A stretch of 23,638 bases of DNA from a virus: positions 1-23,638 of the IMG/VR virus record IMGVR_UViG_3300021376_000359; one strand, written 5' to 3'. Position numbers and translations under genes: made by a program. The notes beneath the pieces are model-generated. The model did not search any database, had not been told where the DNA came from, and worked only from the letters and a program-made list of their open reading frames with translations. Shown in pieces: positions 1 to 8,500 of the stretch. The stretch's first letter is position 1. Each line of letters opens with the position of its first letter.

Positions 1-68
1 TTGACTAAAGTCGGCTATTTAAGCCATCAGTAAAAAATTCTTTTCTCAGATGTGTTCGGTTTTACGAT

Positions 69-96
69 TTGAACAGGTTATCTATATATGTAATAT
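69..96 (+). promoter_or_regulatory. Possible sigma70-like promoter upstream of terL
   Basis: TTGAAC (69-74) and TAATAT (91-96) are separated by 16 bases, each matching four of six consensus positions for a bacterial housekeeping promoter. A start near 103 would put the inverted repeat at 105-130 at the very 5' end of the message. It lies in the only sizeable non-coding stretch of the window, ahead of an unbroken run of co-directional late genes. The surroundings are very AT-rich, so chance matches are likely and confidence is low. Confidence 0.28.
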
Positions 97-104
97 ATTT
101 ATTA

Positions 105-130
105 CGGAGTCCCTCCGTCTAAGGACTCCG
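105..130 (+). other. Perfect 8-bp inverted repeat (hairpin)
   Basis: CGGAGTCC (105-112) pairs perfectly with GGACTCCG (123-130) around a 10-base loop. An alternative smaller hairpin (GGAC 123-126 with GTCC 131-134) shares its right arm. No T-run follows, so it is not a standard intrinsic terminator. It could cap the 5' end of the late transcript, end an upstream transcript by another route, or bind a protein. Confidence 0.5.
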
Positions 131-137
131 GTCCTCC

Positions 138-173
138 TAATATAATTAATATATAATATATATATATATATAT
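138..173. repeat. A/T-only tract ending in an (AT)9 run
   Basis: Thirty-six consecutive A/T bases, the last 18 (156-173) being a pure AT dinucleotide repeat that stops abruptly at a GGGGG run. Such tracts melt easily and slip during replication. Here it sits in the leader of the packaging gene. It could be a promoter element, a DNA-unwinding site or simply a low-complexity spacer. Confidence 0.85.
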
Positions 174-225
174 GGGGGAGATCTGTCTTTATAACCCCCT
201 AGGGGATGGAACAATACTGCCCCTA
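174..225 (+). promoter_or_regulatory. Structured terL leader: alternating G and C runs
   Basis: GGGGG (174-178) can pair with CCCCC (195-199). Immediately after, TAGGGG (200-205) pairs perfectly with CCCCTA (220-225). CCCCTAGGGG (196-205) is itself a 10-base palindrome, so other pairings compete. The Shine-Dalgarno AGGAG (233-237) of terL lies just downstream and stays unpaired in this fold. A role in transcript stability or control of terL translation is inferred only. Confidence 0.4.
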
Positions 226-241
226 AACTGACAGGAGTATA

Positions 242-2101
242 ATGGCAGAGAATTCTGCTACGATTGCTAAGCGCATTATCATCCAATGCGTAGCTGACGG
301 CATGACTGTCGACGAAGCCGTAAAGACAGCAGGCAAGTCGTACAAGACATACGAGTACTACAGACGAACCGACAAAGCGTTCGCTGACAAGATGGATAGA
401 ACCAGGCAAGGCCTGAGGGATAAAGTATTTACCGGGGGCGAAGTAGCCGAGTTAGACTTCTTCACCTTTCGAGAGCGATACTTACATAGTAAGACCTTCG
501 CCCATCAGCGCAATCTGATAGATGTGATTGAGGGCAGGGAGCCAAGGTGGCTACATCCGGCCATGAAGTACGAGCCTAACCAGGCCAACCGTATCCTGCT
601 GAACGTCCCGCCAAACCACGCCAAGTCAATGACAATTACTATTGACTACGCCACCTGGATGATCTGTAACAACCCTAACTTCCGCATCCTGATAGTTTCC
701 CAGACACAACGCCTAGCGGCAGATTTCTTGTACGCTATCAAACAGCGACTGACGCACCCGATGTACGAAGACCTACAAGCCGCCTACGCGGCCGGGGTTG
801 GTTTTAACTCTAAGTCTGCTACTTGGACCGCTACCCGTGTGGTCTTTGGTAACGAGTTGCGGGAAACTTCTGAGAAAGACCCTAACCTAGAAGCTGTGGG
901 TATTGGGGGTCAGATTTACGGTAAACGTGCGGACATGATTATTGTCGACGATGCTGTCACTTTGGCTAACGCCAACGACTTTGAGCGCCAGATTAAGTGG
1001 CTGAACCAGGACGTGCGTTCCCGTCTTAACCCGACGGGCAAATTGATTATTATTGGTACCCGTGTAGCACCCGTAGATCTCTACAAGGAGCTACTCAATA
1101 CAGACAGGTACCCAGGCGGTATCACCCCTTGGACATACTTGGCTATGCCAGCTTTGTTAGAGGTCAACGACAACCCAGACAAATGGGTTACGCTGTGGCC
1201 GGAATCAGACCAACCATTTGACGGACAACCTGCCGAACAGCAGAATCCTGAAACGGGCCTATGGCTTAGGTGGTCAGGTAGGAATCTTTATAATGAGCGC
1301 CAACAGATGGATACCTCCACCTGGGCGCTTATTTACCAGCAGCAGGATATATCCGAAGACGCTATCTTCGATCCTGTCTGCGTGCGTGGGTCGATTGACG
1401 GCATGCGTAAATACGGCAAGCTGGTTCCCCACGCCCCGGGCCACCCAACAGACCTCAATGGAATAATTGTTGTCTGTGGACTTGACCCCGCCATCGTGGG
1501 GGACACAGCTGCAGTAGCATATGCGATACATCCGGGGACGCATAAACGTTATGTCTTGGATGCAATAAAGATGACGAAGCCATCTCCGCAACAGATTAGA
1601 GATCTAATTACCGGATGGACTGACCACTATCGACCTATCGAGTGGGTCATTGAGAAAAACGCTTTTCAACAGTTTCTCACACAAGATGAGAACATCCGAC
1701 AATACCTTGCTGGCCGGGGTACATACCTACGTGAACACCACACCGGAACCAACAAGTGGGATGTCGGGTTTGGTGTTGCATCTATGGCTTCCTTGTTTGG
1801 AACACGCCAAGCAGATGGCAAGCACCACCGCGACAACTTAATACACCTACCTAGCGATCAAAGTGAAAACATTAAATCTCTTATTGAACAGCTAGTAACC
1901 TGGGAGCCCAATACTAAAAGTAAGACCGACATGGTAATGGCGCTTTGGTTTTGTGAGATCAAAGCACGAGAGATCCTTACCCGAGGACAATATGGTAAGA
2001 CTCACCTTGCTAATCCATTCTTAAGTAGATTTGAAAAAAGTAAACGCATTGTTGTTAACATTGATGAACTACTGGAAGAAAAAGACAGGATATTTTTATA
2101 A
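242..2101 (+). CDS. terL: Terminase large subunit (packaging ATPase-nuclease) with N-terminal HTH-like segment
   Basis: This is the motor that pumps DNA through the portal and cuts the concatemer, 619 aa. Visible motifs are a Walker A-like PPNHAKS (about residues 123-129), Walker B MIIVDD (about 232-237), a coupling motif IGTR (about 271-274), and RNase H-like nuclease acidic residues in GLDPA (about 412-416), VIEKN (about 468-472) and KTDMVMALW (about 560-568). Residues 1-60 precede the usual ATPase start and look like a helix-turn-helix (MTVDEAVKTAGKS followed by a charged recognition-like helix), as in small terminase subunits. The start is ATG with AGGAG four bases upstream. The stop overlaps the next start (TAATG). 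No separate small terminase gene is seen in the window; it may lie to the left. The function is confident; the N-terminal reading is inference. Confidence 0.96.
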   Translation: MAENSATIAKRIIIQCVADGMTVDEAVKTAGKSYKTYEYYRRTDKAFADKMDRTRQGLRDKVFTGGEVAELDFFTFRERYLHSKTFAHQRNLIDVIEGREPRWLHPAMKYEPNQANRILLNVPPNHAKSMTITIDYATWMICNNPNFRILIVSQTQRLAADFLYAIKQRLTHPMYEDLQAAYAAGVGFNSKSATWTATRVVFGNELRETSEKDPNLEAVGIGGQIYGKRADMIIVDDAVTLANANDFERQIKWLNQDVRSRLNPTGKLIIIGTRVAPVDLYKELLNTDRYPGGITPWTYLAMPALLEVNDNPDKWVTLWPESDQPFDGQPAEQQNPETGLWLRWSGRNLYNERQQMDTSTWALIYQQQDISEDAIFDPVCVRGSIDGMRKYGKLVPHAPGHPTDLNGIIVVCGLDPAIVGDTAAVAYAIHPGTHKRYVLDAIKMTKPSPQQIRDLITGWTDHYRPIEWVIEKNAFQQFLTQDENIRQYLAGRGTYLREHHTGTNKWDVGFGVASMASLFGTRQADGKHHRDNLIHLPSDQSENIKSLIEQLVTWEPNTKSKTDMVMALWFCEIKAREILTRGQYGKTHLANPFLSRFEKSKRIVVNIDELLEEKDRIFL

Positions 2102-2481
2102 TGGTTGCACCTAAGAACCCAATGAATAAAAAGGGCCGTGCTGCTGCAGGCAAAAAAGTAACAGCCGAAAAGACTGCTAAACTTGCAGCCGAACGTGCCG
2201 CAACCAAGAAGGCTGTTGTAGAAGCAGCCCAACTAGCCCTTCCCCTTCCTGGCCCAGCAAAACTTAGAGCAGCGGGCAGGGCGATCAAGGCTGTAGCCAA
2301 GGGAAAAAAGGTTCGAAAGCCAACACCGCCCGGGGTAGCCAAACATTATGCAGACCAAGCGCGGGCAATATTAGCAGAGCCAAATCCAGCAAAAAGAAAA
2401 AGAATGTCTAGAAATATAAAACCGTTTGTTCCTACTATTCCTAAATTAAACAAGACAAGAAAGAAAAAGAAGGGTAACTAA
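2101..2481 (+). CDS. Small Lys/Ala-rich basic protein, 126 aa
   Basis: I do not recognise a family. The protein is strongly basic, with Ala/Lys-rich predicted helices over residues 1-50 and a lysine-rich tail ending in KTRKKKKGN. It has a short hydrophobic Pro-containing stretch (QLALPLPGPAKL, about 44-55) but no convincing membrane segment. Its start overlaps the terL stop by one base, so it is probably translated by coupling. It is the first of four basic proteins between terminase and portal, which suggests a packaging or head role such as DNA neutralisation or condensation; that is inference. The reading frame is long and in the expected operon position, so it is probably a real gene. Confidence 0.75.
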   Translation: MVAPKNPMNKKGRAAAGKKVTAEKTAKLAAERAATKKAVVEAAQLALPLPGPAKLRAAGRAIKAVAKGKKVRKPTPPGVAKHYADQARAILAEPNPAKRKRMSRNIKPFVPTIPKLNKTRKKKKGN

Positions 2482-2482
2482 T

Positions 2483-2572
2483 ATGCCAAAAGTAAACGGA
2501 AAGAAATATCCATACACTAAAGCAGGAATAAAGGCAGCCAAAAAAGCAGCAAAGAAAAAGAAGGGTAAGTAA
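2483..2572 (+). CDS. Tiny basic protein, 29 aa, paralogue of the 84-aa protein at 2995
   Basis: ATG at 2483 follows the previous stop by one base and is preceded by an AAGGG Shine-Dalgarno at typical spacing; TAA ends at 2572. The product begins MPKVNGKKYPYTKAG and ends in alternating Ala/Lys. The first 25 residues match the start of the protein at 2995 (MPEVNGKKFPYTAAG) nearly residue for residue, which is strong evidence that this very short frame is translated. I recall similar short proteins with a 'GKK-(F/Y)-PYT' start from aquatic phages, from memory only. The function is unknown. A nucleic-acid-binding or head-internal peptide is possible. Confidence 0.75.
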   Translation: MPKVNGKKYPYTKAGIKAAKKAAKKKKGK

Positions 2573-2573
2573 A

Positions 2574-2993
2574 ATGCCACAACCAAAAAAGGGCGTAGCT
2601 GATTTCATTGCAAAGAAAGTAGCAAAGGGAGCCAGTAAGCGTTTAGAAAAGTCAGCAACTAAAGCTATGAATAAATCAGCAAAAAAAGAAGCCGGCAAAA
2701 CTCTTAAGAAAGCTGGCAAAGCTGGCAGTCCACTAACTTCAAAAGTTACTGTTGGACCCAAGACTCGCAAGAAAATGGCTGAAGGAAAATTTGGTTCCAA
2801 AGTAAAACAAGGCCCAGCATCCAAACAGAAAAGCAGCTCAACTGGAAACGTAAAGGTTAAGAATCAAACTGAACGAGATCCATTTGCCTTTTTTAATAAT
2901 CCTGAGAAACGAAAAGCAGCCCAAAAAGCTGCTGAAGCTCGTCGCAAAAAAACTCGCGCTAGCGGTCCAGACGAATTTTATGCGGTGAAATAA
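2574..2993 (+). CDS. Small Lys-rich basic protein, 139 aa
   Basis: This is an unrecognised, highly basic protein. Residues 1-50 form a repetitive Lys/Ala/Ser region (AKKVAKGASKRLEKSATKA), the middle (about 55-100) is Lys/Ser/Gly-rich and probably disordered, and the C-terminal third has a helical Lys/Ala/Arg stretch (PEKRKAAQKAAEARRKK) before an acidic-aromatic end (PDEFYAVK). The start is one base after the previous stop, with an AAGGG ribosome site upstream. The resemblance in composition to histone-tail or protamine-like proteins is noted, but no homology is claimed. The likely setting is DNA packaging or capsid interior, by position between terL and portal. Confidence 0.75.
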   Translation: MPQPKKGVADFIAKKVAKGASKRLEKSATKAMNKSAKKEAGKTLKKAGKAGSPLTSKVTVGPKTRKKMAEGKFGSKVKQGPASKQKSSSTGNVKVKNQTERDPFAFFNNPEKRKAAQKAAEARRKKTRASGPDEFYAVK

Positions 2994-2994
2994 T

Positions 2995-3249
2995 ATGCCA
3001 GAAGTAAACGGAAAAAAATTTCCATACACTGCCGCTGGCAAGAAAGCAGCCAAGAAGGCAGCTAAAAAAGAATCTGGCAAACCAGCTCCAATGCCAAAGA
3101 AGCCAACGCTTAATGATTATTTAAAACGTAACATGAGGCCACCAACTAAGGGCAAGAAAGCCCCACCAGATTATGATGTGATTACTCCTGACATGGGCTA
3201 CACTAAACCCACCAAGAAGAATCTTCCAAAGAAGATTAAAAAGAAGTAA
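2995..3249 (+). CDS. Small basic protein, 84 aa, longer paralogue of the 29-aa protein
   Basis: The N-terminus (MPEVNGKKFPYTAAGKKAAK) duplicates that of the 29-aa gene at 2483. A Pro/Lys-rich extension (about 26-84) then carries MPKKPTLNDYLKRNMRPP and ends KNLPKKIKKK. The start is one base after the previous stop, with GGTGA (2984-2988) as ribosome site. The pair suggests duplication followed by extension of one copy, or truncation of the other. The function is unknown. The shared PYT-containing head may be a small docking or DNA-contact element. Confidence 0.8.
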   Translation: MPEVNGKKFPYTAAGKKAAKKAAKKESGKPAPMPKKPTLNDYLKRNMRPPTKGKKAPPDYDVITPDMGYTKPTKKNLPKKIKKK

Positions 3250-3258
3250 GGAAATTCA

Positions 3259-4971
3259 TTGCTTACAGCAAAAGAAATCGCAGCTAAAGTAGCGCGTTTA
3301 ACCACGCGTTATGCTGCCCGCGACCAACGTATGCGAGATGTACTCTCCGTACGTCAAGGTGACATCAGTAAAGTTTACCCTGCTATGTTCTCAGAGGAAT
3401 ACCCGAAGCCTCTAGTCGCAAACTTTATTGATGTTGCCGCACGCGATCTTGCTGAGGCAATGGCCCCACTGCCTTCGTTTAACTGTGCAGCATCTAACAT
3501 GGTGTCTGACTCGCAGCGCAAAGCAGCCGATACCCGCACTCGCATTGCCAACTACTATGTTACCTCATCCGAATTACAGTTGCAAATGTATACTGGCGCG
3601 GATTGGTTTAATACATATGGACTACTACCGTCTATTGTAGAAATGGACTACGCAAATAACGAGCCTCGCATTCGTTTGCTTAATCCGTTTGGCACGTACC
3701 CGGAGATTGATCGTTTTGGTCGAGTCACATCGATAACCCAAGTCTTGCAAATGGATGCACAAAATCTTGCAATGCAGTACCCAGAGTATGCTGACCAAAT
3801 TATGCTGCGCAATTCTATGCAAATTGGATCTCCATATCTTGAAGTAATTCGTTACCATGATGCAGAACAAGATGTTATGATGATTCCGCAACGTCAAAAC
3901 TTAGTTCTTTCAAGGATACCAAACGTTCTTGGCAAGTGTATGGCACGAGTTGCCACAAGATTCTCTATCGACGGCGAAGCGCGTGGACAGTTTGATGATG
4001 TCCTTGCAGTACAGTTAGCGCGTGCACGATTTGCCATCCTTCAGATTCAAGCTGCCGAGAAAAGCATCCAAGCTCCAATCGCAATTCCACAGGACGTTCA
4101 GGAGTTGGCACTTGGGCCTGATTCTATTCTGCGTTCAGCAAATCCACAAGCGATCCGGCGCGTACCGCTTGAGTTGCCCAATGGTGTATTCACTGAATCC
4201 AGCTTGCTTGAGCGTGAACTTCGCGTTGGTGCTCGTTACCCAGAAGTACGATCTGGCAACATTGACGCCAGTGTTGTTACTGGTCGTGGTGTTCAAGCAC
4301 TACAGGCTGGGTTTGATACGCAAATCAAGTCAGCACAAGCACAGTTTGCGCGTTTATTCATGGAACTCGTTGGTATCTGCTTTGAGTTAGATGAAAAAAT
4401 TTATGGTTCACAGCAAAAGACTATTCGTGGTGTAGATGATGGTACGCCCTACGTATTAAAATACATTCCATCCCGCGACATCAAGGGCGATCATGCGGTT
4501 GATGTGCGCTATGGTATTATGTCTGGAATGGACCCCAACCGTGCGGTTATTGCGTTGCTGCAAATGCGTAGCGACAAATTGGTGTCCCGCGATTATGCGC
4601 GACGAGAATTGCCAATTGATATTAACGTTACCCAAGAAGAACAACGTATTGACATTGAAGAAATGCGCGATTCGTTGCGGGTGGCTATTGCCCAATATGC
4701 ACAAGCAATCCCACAGATTGCTGCAGCAGGACAAGACCCAACACAAATTGTTCAACGTATTGCTTCTGTTATTACTGGCCGTCAAAAAGGTTTACAACTA
4801 GAAAACATTGTAGAGAAAGCTTTTGCCCCAGTAGAGCAACCAGCTCCTATAGCGCAAGAACAAATGATGGCACCCGAAGTTCCGCAAGGTCCACAAGGAA
4901 TTACACAAGAGCCACAGCAACAAGGACGACCAGGAATAAGTCAATTACTAGCCGCCATCGGCGGAGCCTAG
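3259..4971 (+). CDS. Portal protein
   Basis: The protein (570 aa) forms the dodecameric ring through which DNA enters and leaves the head and to which terminase and neck attach. It has the size, position after terL and character of phage portals: an N-terminal alpha/beta region with a conserved Tyr/Pro-rich start (KVYPAMFSEEYPKPLVANF, about 34-52), and a long helical segment typical of the portal stem-wing (FDTQIKSAQAQFARLFMELV, from about 352). A Gln/Pro-rich flexible tail (about 530-560) ends in a short helix. The start is TTG at 3259, chosen because AAGGA (3248-3252) lies six bases upstream and the next in-frame ATG is 24 codons later with no such site. The stop TAG is embedded in the strong AGGAGGTG of the next gene. 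Confidence 0.88.
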   Translation: MLTAKEIAAKVARLTTRYAARDQRMRDVLSVRQGDISKVYPAMFSEEYPKPLVANFIDVAARDLAEAMAPLPSFNCAASNMVSDSQRKAADTRTRIANYYVTSSELQLQMYTGADWFNTYGLLPSIVEMDYANNEPRIRLLNPFGTYPEIDRFGRVTSITQVLQMDAQNLAMQYPEYADQIMLRNSMQIGSPYLEVIRYHDAEQDVMMIPQRQNLVLSRIPNVLGKCMARVATRFSIDGEARGQFDDVLAVQLARARFAILQIQAAEKSIQAPIAIPQDVQELALGPDSILRSANPQAIRRVPLELPNGVFTESSLLERELRVGARYPEVRSGNIDASVVTGRGVQALQAGFDTQIKSAQAQFARLFMELVGICFELDEKIYGSQQKTIRGVDDGTPYVLKYIPSRDIKGDHAVDVRYGIMSGMDPNRAVIALLQMRSDKLVSRDYARRELPIDINVTQEEQRIDIEEMRDSLRVAIAQYAQAIPQIAAAGQDPTQIVQRIASVITGRQKGLQLENIVEKAFAPVEQPAPIAQEQMMAPEVPQGPQGITQEPQQQGRPGISQLLAAIGGA

Positions 4972-4981
4972 GAGGTGCAAA

Positions 4982-5110
4982 ATGAATAAAGGTTCACGTG
5001 CAGCCGCTCCAGTAACGAAACCAGTAGAAGGTAAGAAGGATACCTCGAAGCCAAAAGGCGGAAAGGTTTACTTTGGTACTACCCCAGCAGGACGTCGAGG
5101 AAAGAAGTAA
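4982..5110 (+). CDS. Tiny basic protein, 42 aa
   Basis: ATG at 4982 is preceded by AGGAGGTG (4970-4977), the best ribosome-binding site in the window, which overlaps the portal stop. That makes this short frame likely to be expressed strongly. The product is Lys/Gly/Pro-rich, begins MNKGSRAAAPVTKP and ends VYFGTTPAGRRGKK. No family is recognised. It adds to the set of tiny basic proteins around terminase and portal. A role in head assembly or DNA binding is inferred from charge and position only. Confidence 0.75.
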   Translation: MNKGSRAAAPVTKPVEGKKDTSKPKGGKVYFGTTPAGRRGKK

Positions 5111-5122
5111 ATTAACCATTGG

Positions 5123-5153
5123 CGTATCGGCTGACCAACCATCAGCCGGTACG
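5123..5153 (+). promoter_or_regulatory. Strong intergenic hairpin before the 131-aa gene
   Basis: The left arm 5123-5134 pairs with the right arm 5142-5153 over 12 positions, with a single G-U wobble, around a 7-base loop (CCAACCA). The core CGGCTGA/TCAGCCG is perfect. It is followed by TATTAAC rather than a T-run, so it is not a textbook terminator. It lies eight bases before the AGAGGA ribosome site of the next gene. It may be an RNA-processing or stability element, a translational control site, or a weak terminator tuning expression beyond the portal. Confidence 0.65.
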
Positions 5154-5169
5154 TATTAACAGAGGAATT

Positions 5170-5565
5170 ATGACAGCAGAACCAATGAATCCAGCAGCCG
5201 GAGTATCTGGCCCAGGTCGCTATGCTAAGCGTACCGACACGTTGCCTTCTGCGTATTATGGTGAAGGTACAGAGACACAAGAGATTAGCGGTGGAGCAGC
5301 AAAAGCAAAAACTCGTGGCGTTGCCGACAATGTAGGTGGTCGACCAAAGAATCCACCACAAGTAACTGGACTCTTTGCCCCAACAGAAAGACCCGATGAG
5401 CCAGTGACTACTGGTTCTCAATACGGTCCAGGACCAGGACCAGAAATCCTTGGAATTAATCGAGGACAAGAGTCACTATCACAAATTTTAGCACAGATGT
5501 TGCCGTATGACACCAATGGTGAGATAGCCTTACTATACGATCAAGCAGTATCTAGAGGATTTTAA
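5170..5565 (+). CDS. Hypothetical protein between portal and giant virion protein, 131 aa
   Basis: An open frame extends upstream to a TTG at 5119, but that segment encodes the hairpin at 5123-5153. I therefore place the start at ATG 5170, which has AGAGGA (5161-5166) directly before it. The first half is Pro/Gly/Ala-rich and probably disordered (MTAEPMNPAAGVSGPGRYAK). The C-terminal part (about 95-131) looks structured and helical, with LSQILAQMLPYDTNGEIALL. The family is not recognised. Coupling to the giant gene by TAATG suggests co-translation and a shared role in the virion interior or portal. Confidence 0.75.
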   Translation: MTAEPMNPAAGVSGPGRYAKRTDTLPSAYYGEGTETQEISGGAAKAKTRGVADNVGGRPKNPPQVTGLFAPTERPDEPVTTGSQYGPGPGPEILGINRGQESLSQILAQMLPYDTNGEIALLYDQAVSRGF

Positions 5566-8500
5566 TGGCACAGAACCTTGATAAAGCTAATATTTATCAA
5601 GCTGCCAGACGAGCTAATCTTAACCCAGCGCAAACGCAGCAGATAAATTCATTAAGCGAAATGTATTCAACACATTCTCGTTTAACTGGTATGCCTGCAG
5701 CTGTAGCGCAACAGGAATACAGCCAACTATCACCTGAGCAACAAACATCAATGGCTGCATTCTTTGGAGAGGGAAAGAAAGATCCAGCAAAGCCGGAGCG
5801 TTCTCTTATTGAAAACGCTGCGTATATCATTAGCCGTCCTATTGTAGAACCAATCAAAGCTGTATTCAATGCAGCCAACTGGTTGAGTGACCAAACAACC
5901 AGACTATATCGTACTGGTGCTATATCAATTGCAGAGAATAAAAATCTTGCTGATGCTTGGAAGCGGTCCGGTGCAAGAGGTGAGCAGGTATTTAATCCTG
6001 ACCGAATCGACAAAGCAATTAAATTATATGGTATGGATAGAGTGGCAGTTGCACAAAAAATTGCCTCCGGTATTCCACTTGACCAAATTATTGCTGAGGC
6101 TACAAACGAGAATCAAAAGCGTATTGCAGCAGATGGTGCACAGAATAAAGATGATTTGCTTACCGAAGCAATCGCTAAAGTAAATGCAGCCAAGTATTCC
6201 CCGGGTCGACAGATTGCTAACGCATTTTTGCCAGAAGACCTTGAGGGAGAGGGTCCTATTTATACCTGGTTATCAGGTACTGGCGATGCTGCATTTCGTA
6301 TTGGATTAGATCCTACCCTTCTTTTAGGTAAAGCAGCTAAGGTATACCGAGGCGCGCAATATGCTCTGTCAAAAACTGCAGGTAGTGCAGAAAATGTAAC
6401 ACGAGCATTTGATACCAATACAGTTCGTGGTCGTAACATTACGCGATTTTGGGAAGAGTACACTAGACTTACTGATGAGTTAGTACAGGCAAGAAAAGCA
6501 AACGAACCAATGCGAATTGGTGAGATAACCGGGCAACTTCGTCGCCTCAATCCTGCCTTTATGAACAATAATGTTACTGAATCTTTAATTAAATATGCAG
6601 ATGATAACTATAACGGCGTAATAAGCCTAACAACTGCAAAGAATTTTTTAACAGATGCCCAGAATATTGCACCACTTATGTATGGACAACCAGGATACTG
6701 GGTAAAATACATGCCACGTCTTAGCGAGTTTCGTAAGAAACGCCTAGATATGTACACTAGCGGGTCTAGAGTATTTGATCTTAATAAGGATAGCGCAGAT
6801 TTTATGCGTAACGTTGCATTTGATGAGGCAGATCTTAATGGTTTAACTCCTGGTGAAGCTCTCACAAGAAGTCTTGTTGGAGATGGAACAGAGTCAGCTA
6901 AAGAAGCAGGACTCCGCACCGGCGAGCGCTTGAAAGATAAAGATAGAGCAAAGGCAATCTTTGAAAGCAGATGGTCATTAGGGGCAATTAGCCGTCGATT
7001 TGATAGATTGTCTGCTAAACTTGCCCGCGTTCCTATCCAACGCGATTTACAAAATCTTGAAAGCGACAAGTCTATCCGTGCGATAGGACAACTTGCTCGA
7101 CCAATCTATGGTCGTTTCGGTGCTCGCATTATTGAAGACACATTCCGTGTTGCAGACCTGGGACAGCGTCGTTTAATTGCACAAGGATTAGCAGCTACAG
7201 TGCTGCGTGTTCGTGGTGCAGATGCTACTCCTGGTGGCAAAAAACTCATCGAAACTATTGGGAACCTGGGACGTGAAGGTATATATTCTAACCCAGTGTT
7301 CGACCCGGTAACTGGTCTGTACAAAATTCCATCACAGAACGCTGCTGGTGTTGACAGTGCGCTTTATCCGTATCAACTAGCCGACGGTATGAAGATGCCG
7401 ACGCTTGATGAGATAGATAAGAACATTGGACGAGAAGGATTCCTTGGTAAAATATGGGGTCTTCAGTACAAGAAAGTATCGGATGACATCATTGATGGAT
7501 GGACAACCGCCACCATTCTTGGTCCACGATTTCCTGTTCGTAACGCAATTGAAGACTTTATTGTAGGCTTTGCTAGCAGCGTATCGGCCCGAGGTTTTAT
7601 ACGAGGGCGTCGTGAAGCGACAAAAATTAGAACCGCTTCCCAAGAGCTAGAACTTGGAATGATTAACAATCTTGTGCGTAGTGGAAAATCTAAAGAGATT
7701 GCATCCGAGTTTAAAGCAGTAGACGATGGCACATATGTATTGGCCAACGGTACTATAGCAACAACTACGACAGAAAAAGAATTAGCAAAACGACAGATAC
7801 TTGCTAAAGGTTTGTTGGATAACAAGTTCGACGACGCAACAAAAGGAAACTTTGGCAGTGATTACGATCGTTTTCTTTATGAGTTTGCAATGTATGGCAA
7901 TCCTGAGAATTCACTTAATGAGGTTGCCGAGGGTGCCTATAACTTTGCGTTTGGTCAAAATGCTATAAGTCAAGTAAGCAGGCAAACCAGAAAAGGTGGC
8001 CGAGTTGTAGACTATACCTTTGATGGTGAGGCCTATCGTCGACAATACAAGTCCACTTTTATTCCTCAAGCCATCGACTCTGAGACTGCAGTTGCATGGG
8101 GATTCCAAATTAAAGCTAAGGCTACAGACCCATTGGCTTCTCTTGGTATTGTACTATTGAAGACTTATGGGAATAACCAGGTTGCTTTTATTAATCAACT
8201 ATCTAAGATGATAGATGATTTACCTCAATTCCAAAAAATGAAAAAACAAATGGAGAGGTACCAAGACCTAACGTATACCTCAACAGACCATGCTGGTGCA
8301 ATCTATAATGACCTGCGGGTTCTTTTTGGAAAACGCAATGGAGATATTAATTACGACCTATTGGATAAAATTGTTAAACCAGGCAAATCTGGACGCTTAG
8401 AAATAGATGTTAATGGTATATCAAAGATATCTGATTTGCCACAGGCATTAGATGATTTGCCACCGGCATTAACTTTGCCAAAGTTTGTTCCAGTATCTCA

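Noticed and set aside
5119-5169. TTG start at 5119 for the 131-aa gene
   Set aside because: The segment is occupied by a strong hairpin and has no ribosome site before the TTG, whereas ATG 5170 follows AGAGGA.
6608-7069. Minus-strand open frame of 153 codons inside the giant gene, and similar minus-strand frames elsewhere
   Set aside because: They lie wholly inside well-supported + strand genes, lack ribosome sites and give low-complexity or unconvincing proteins.
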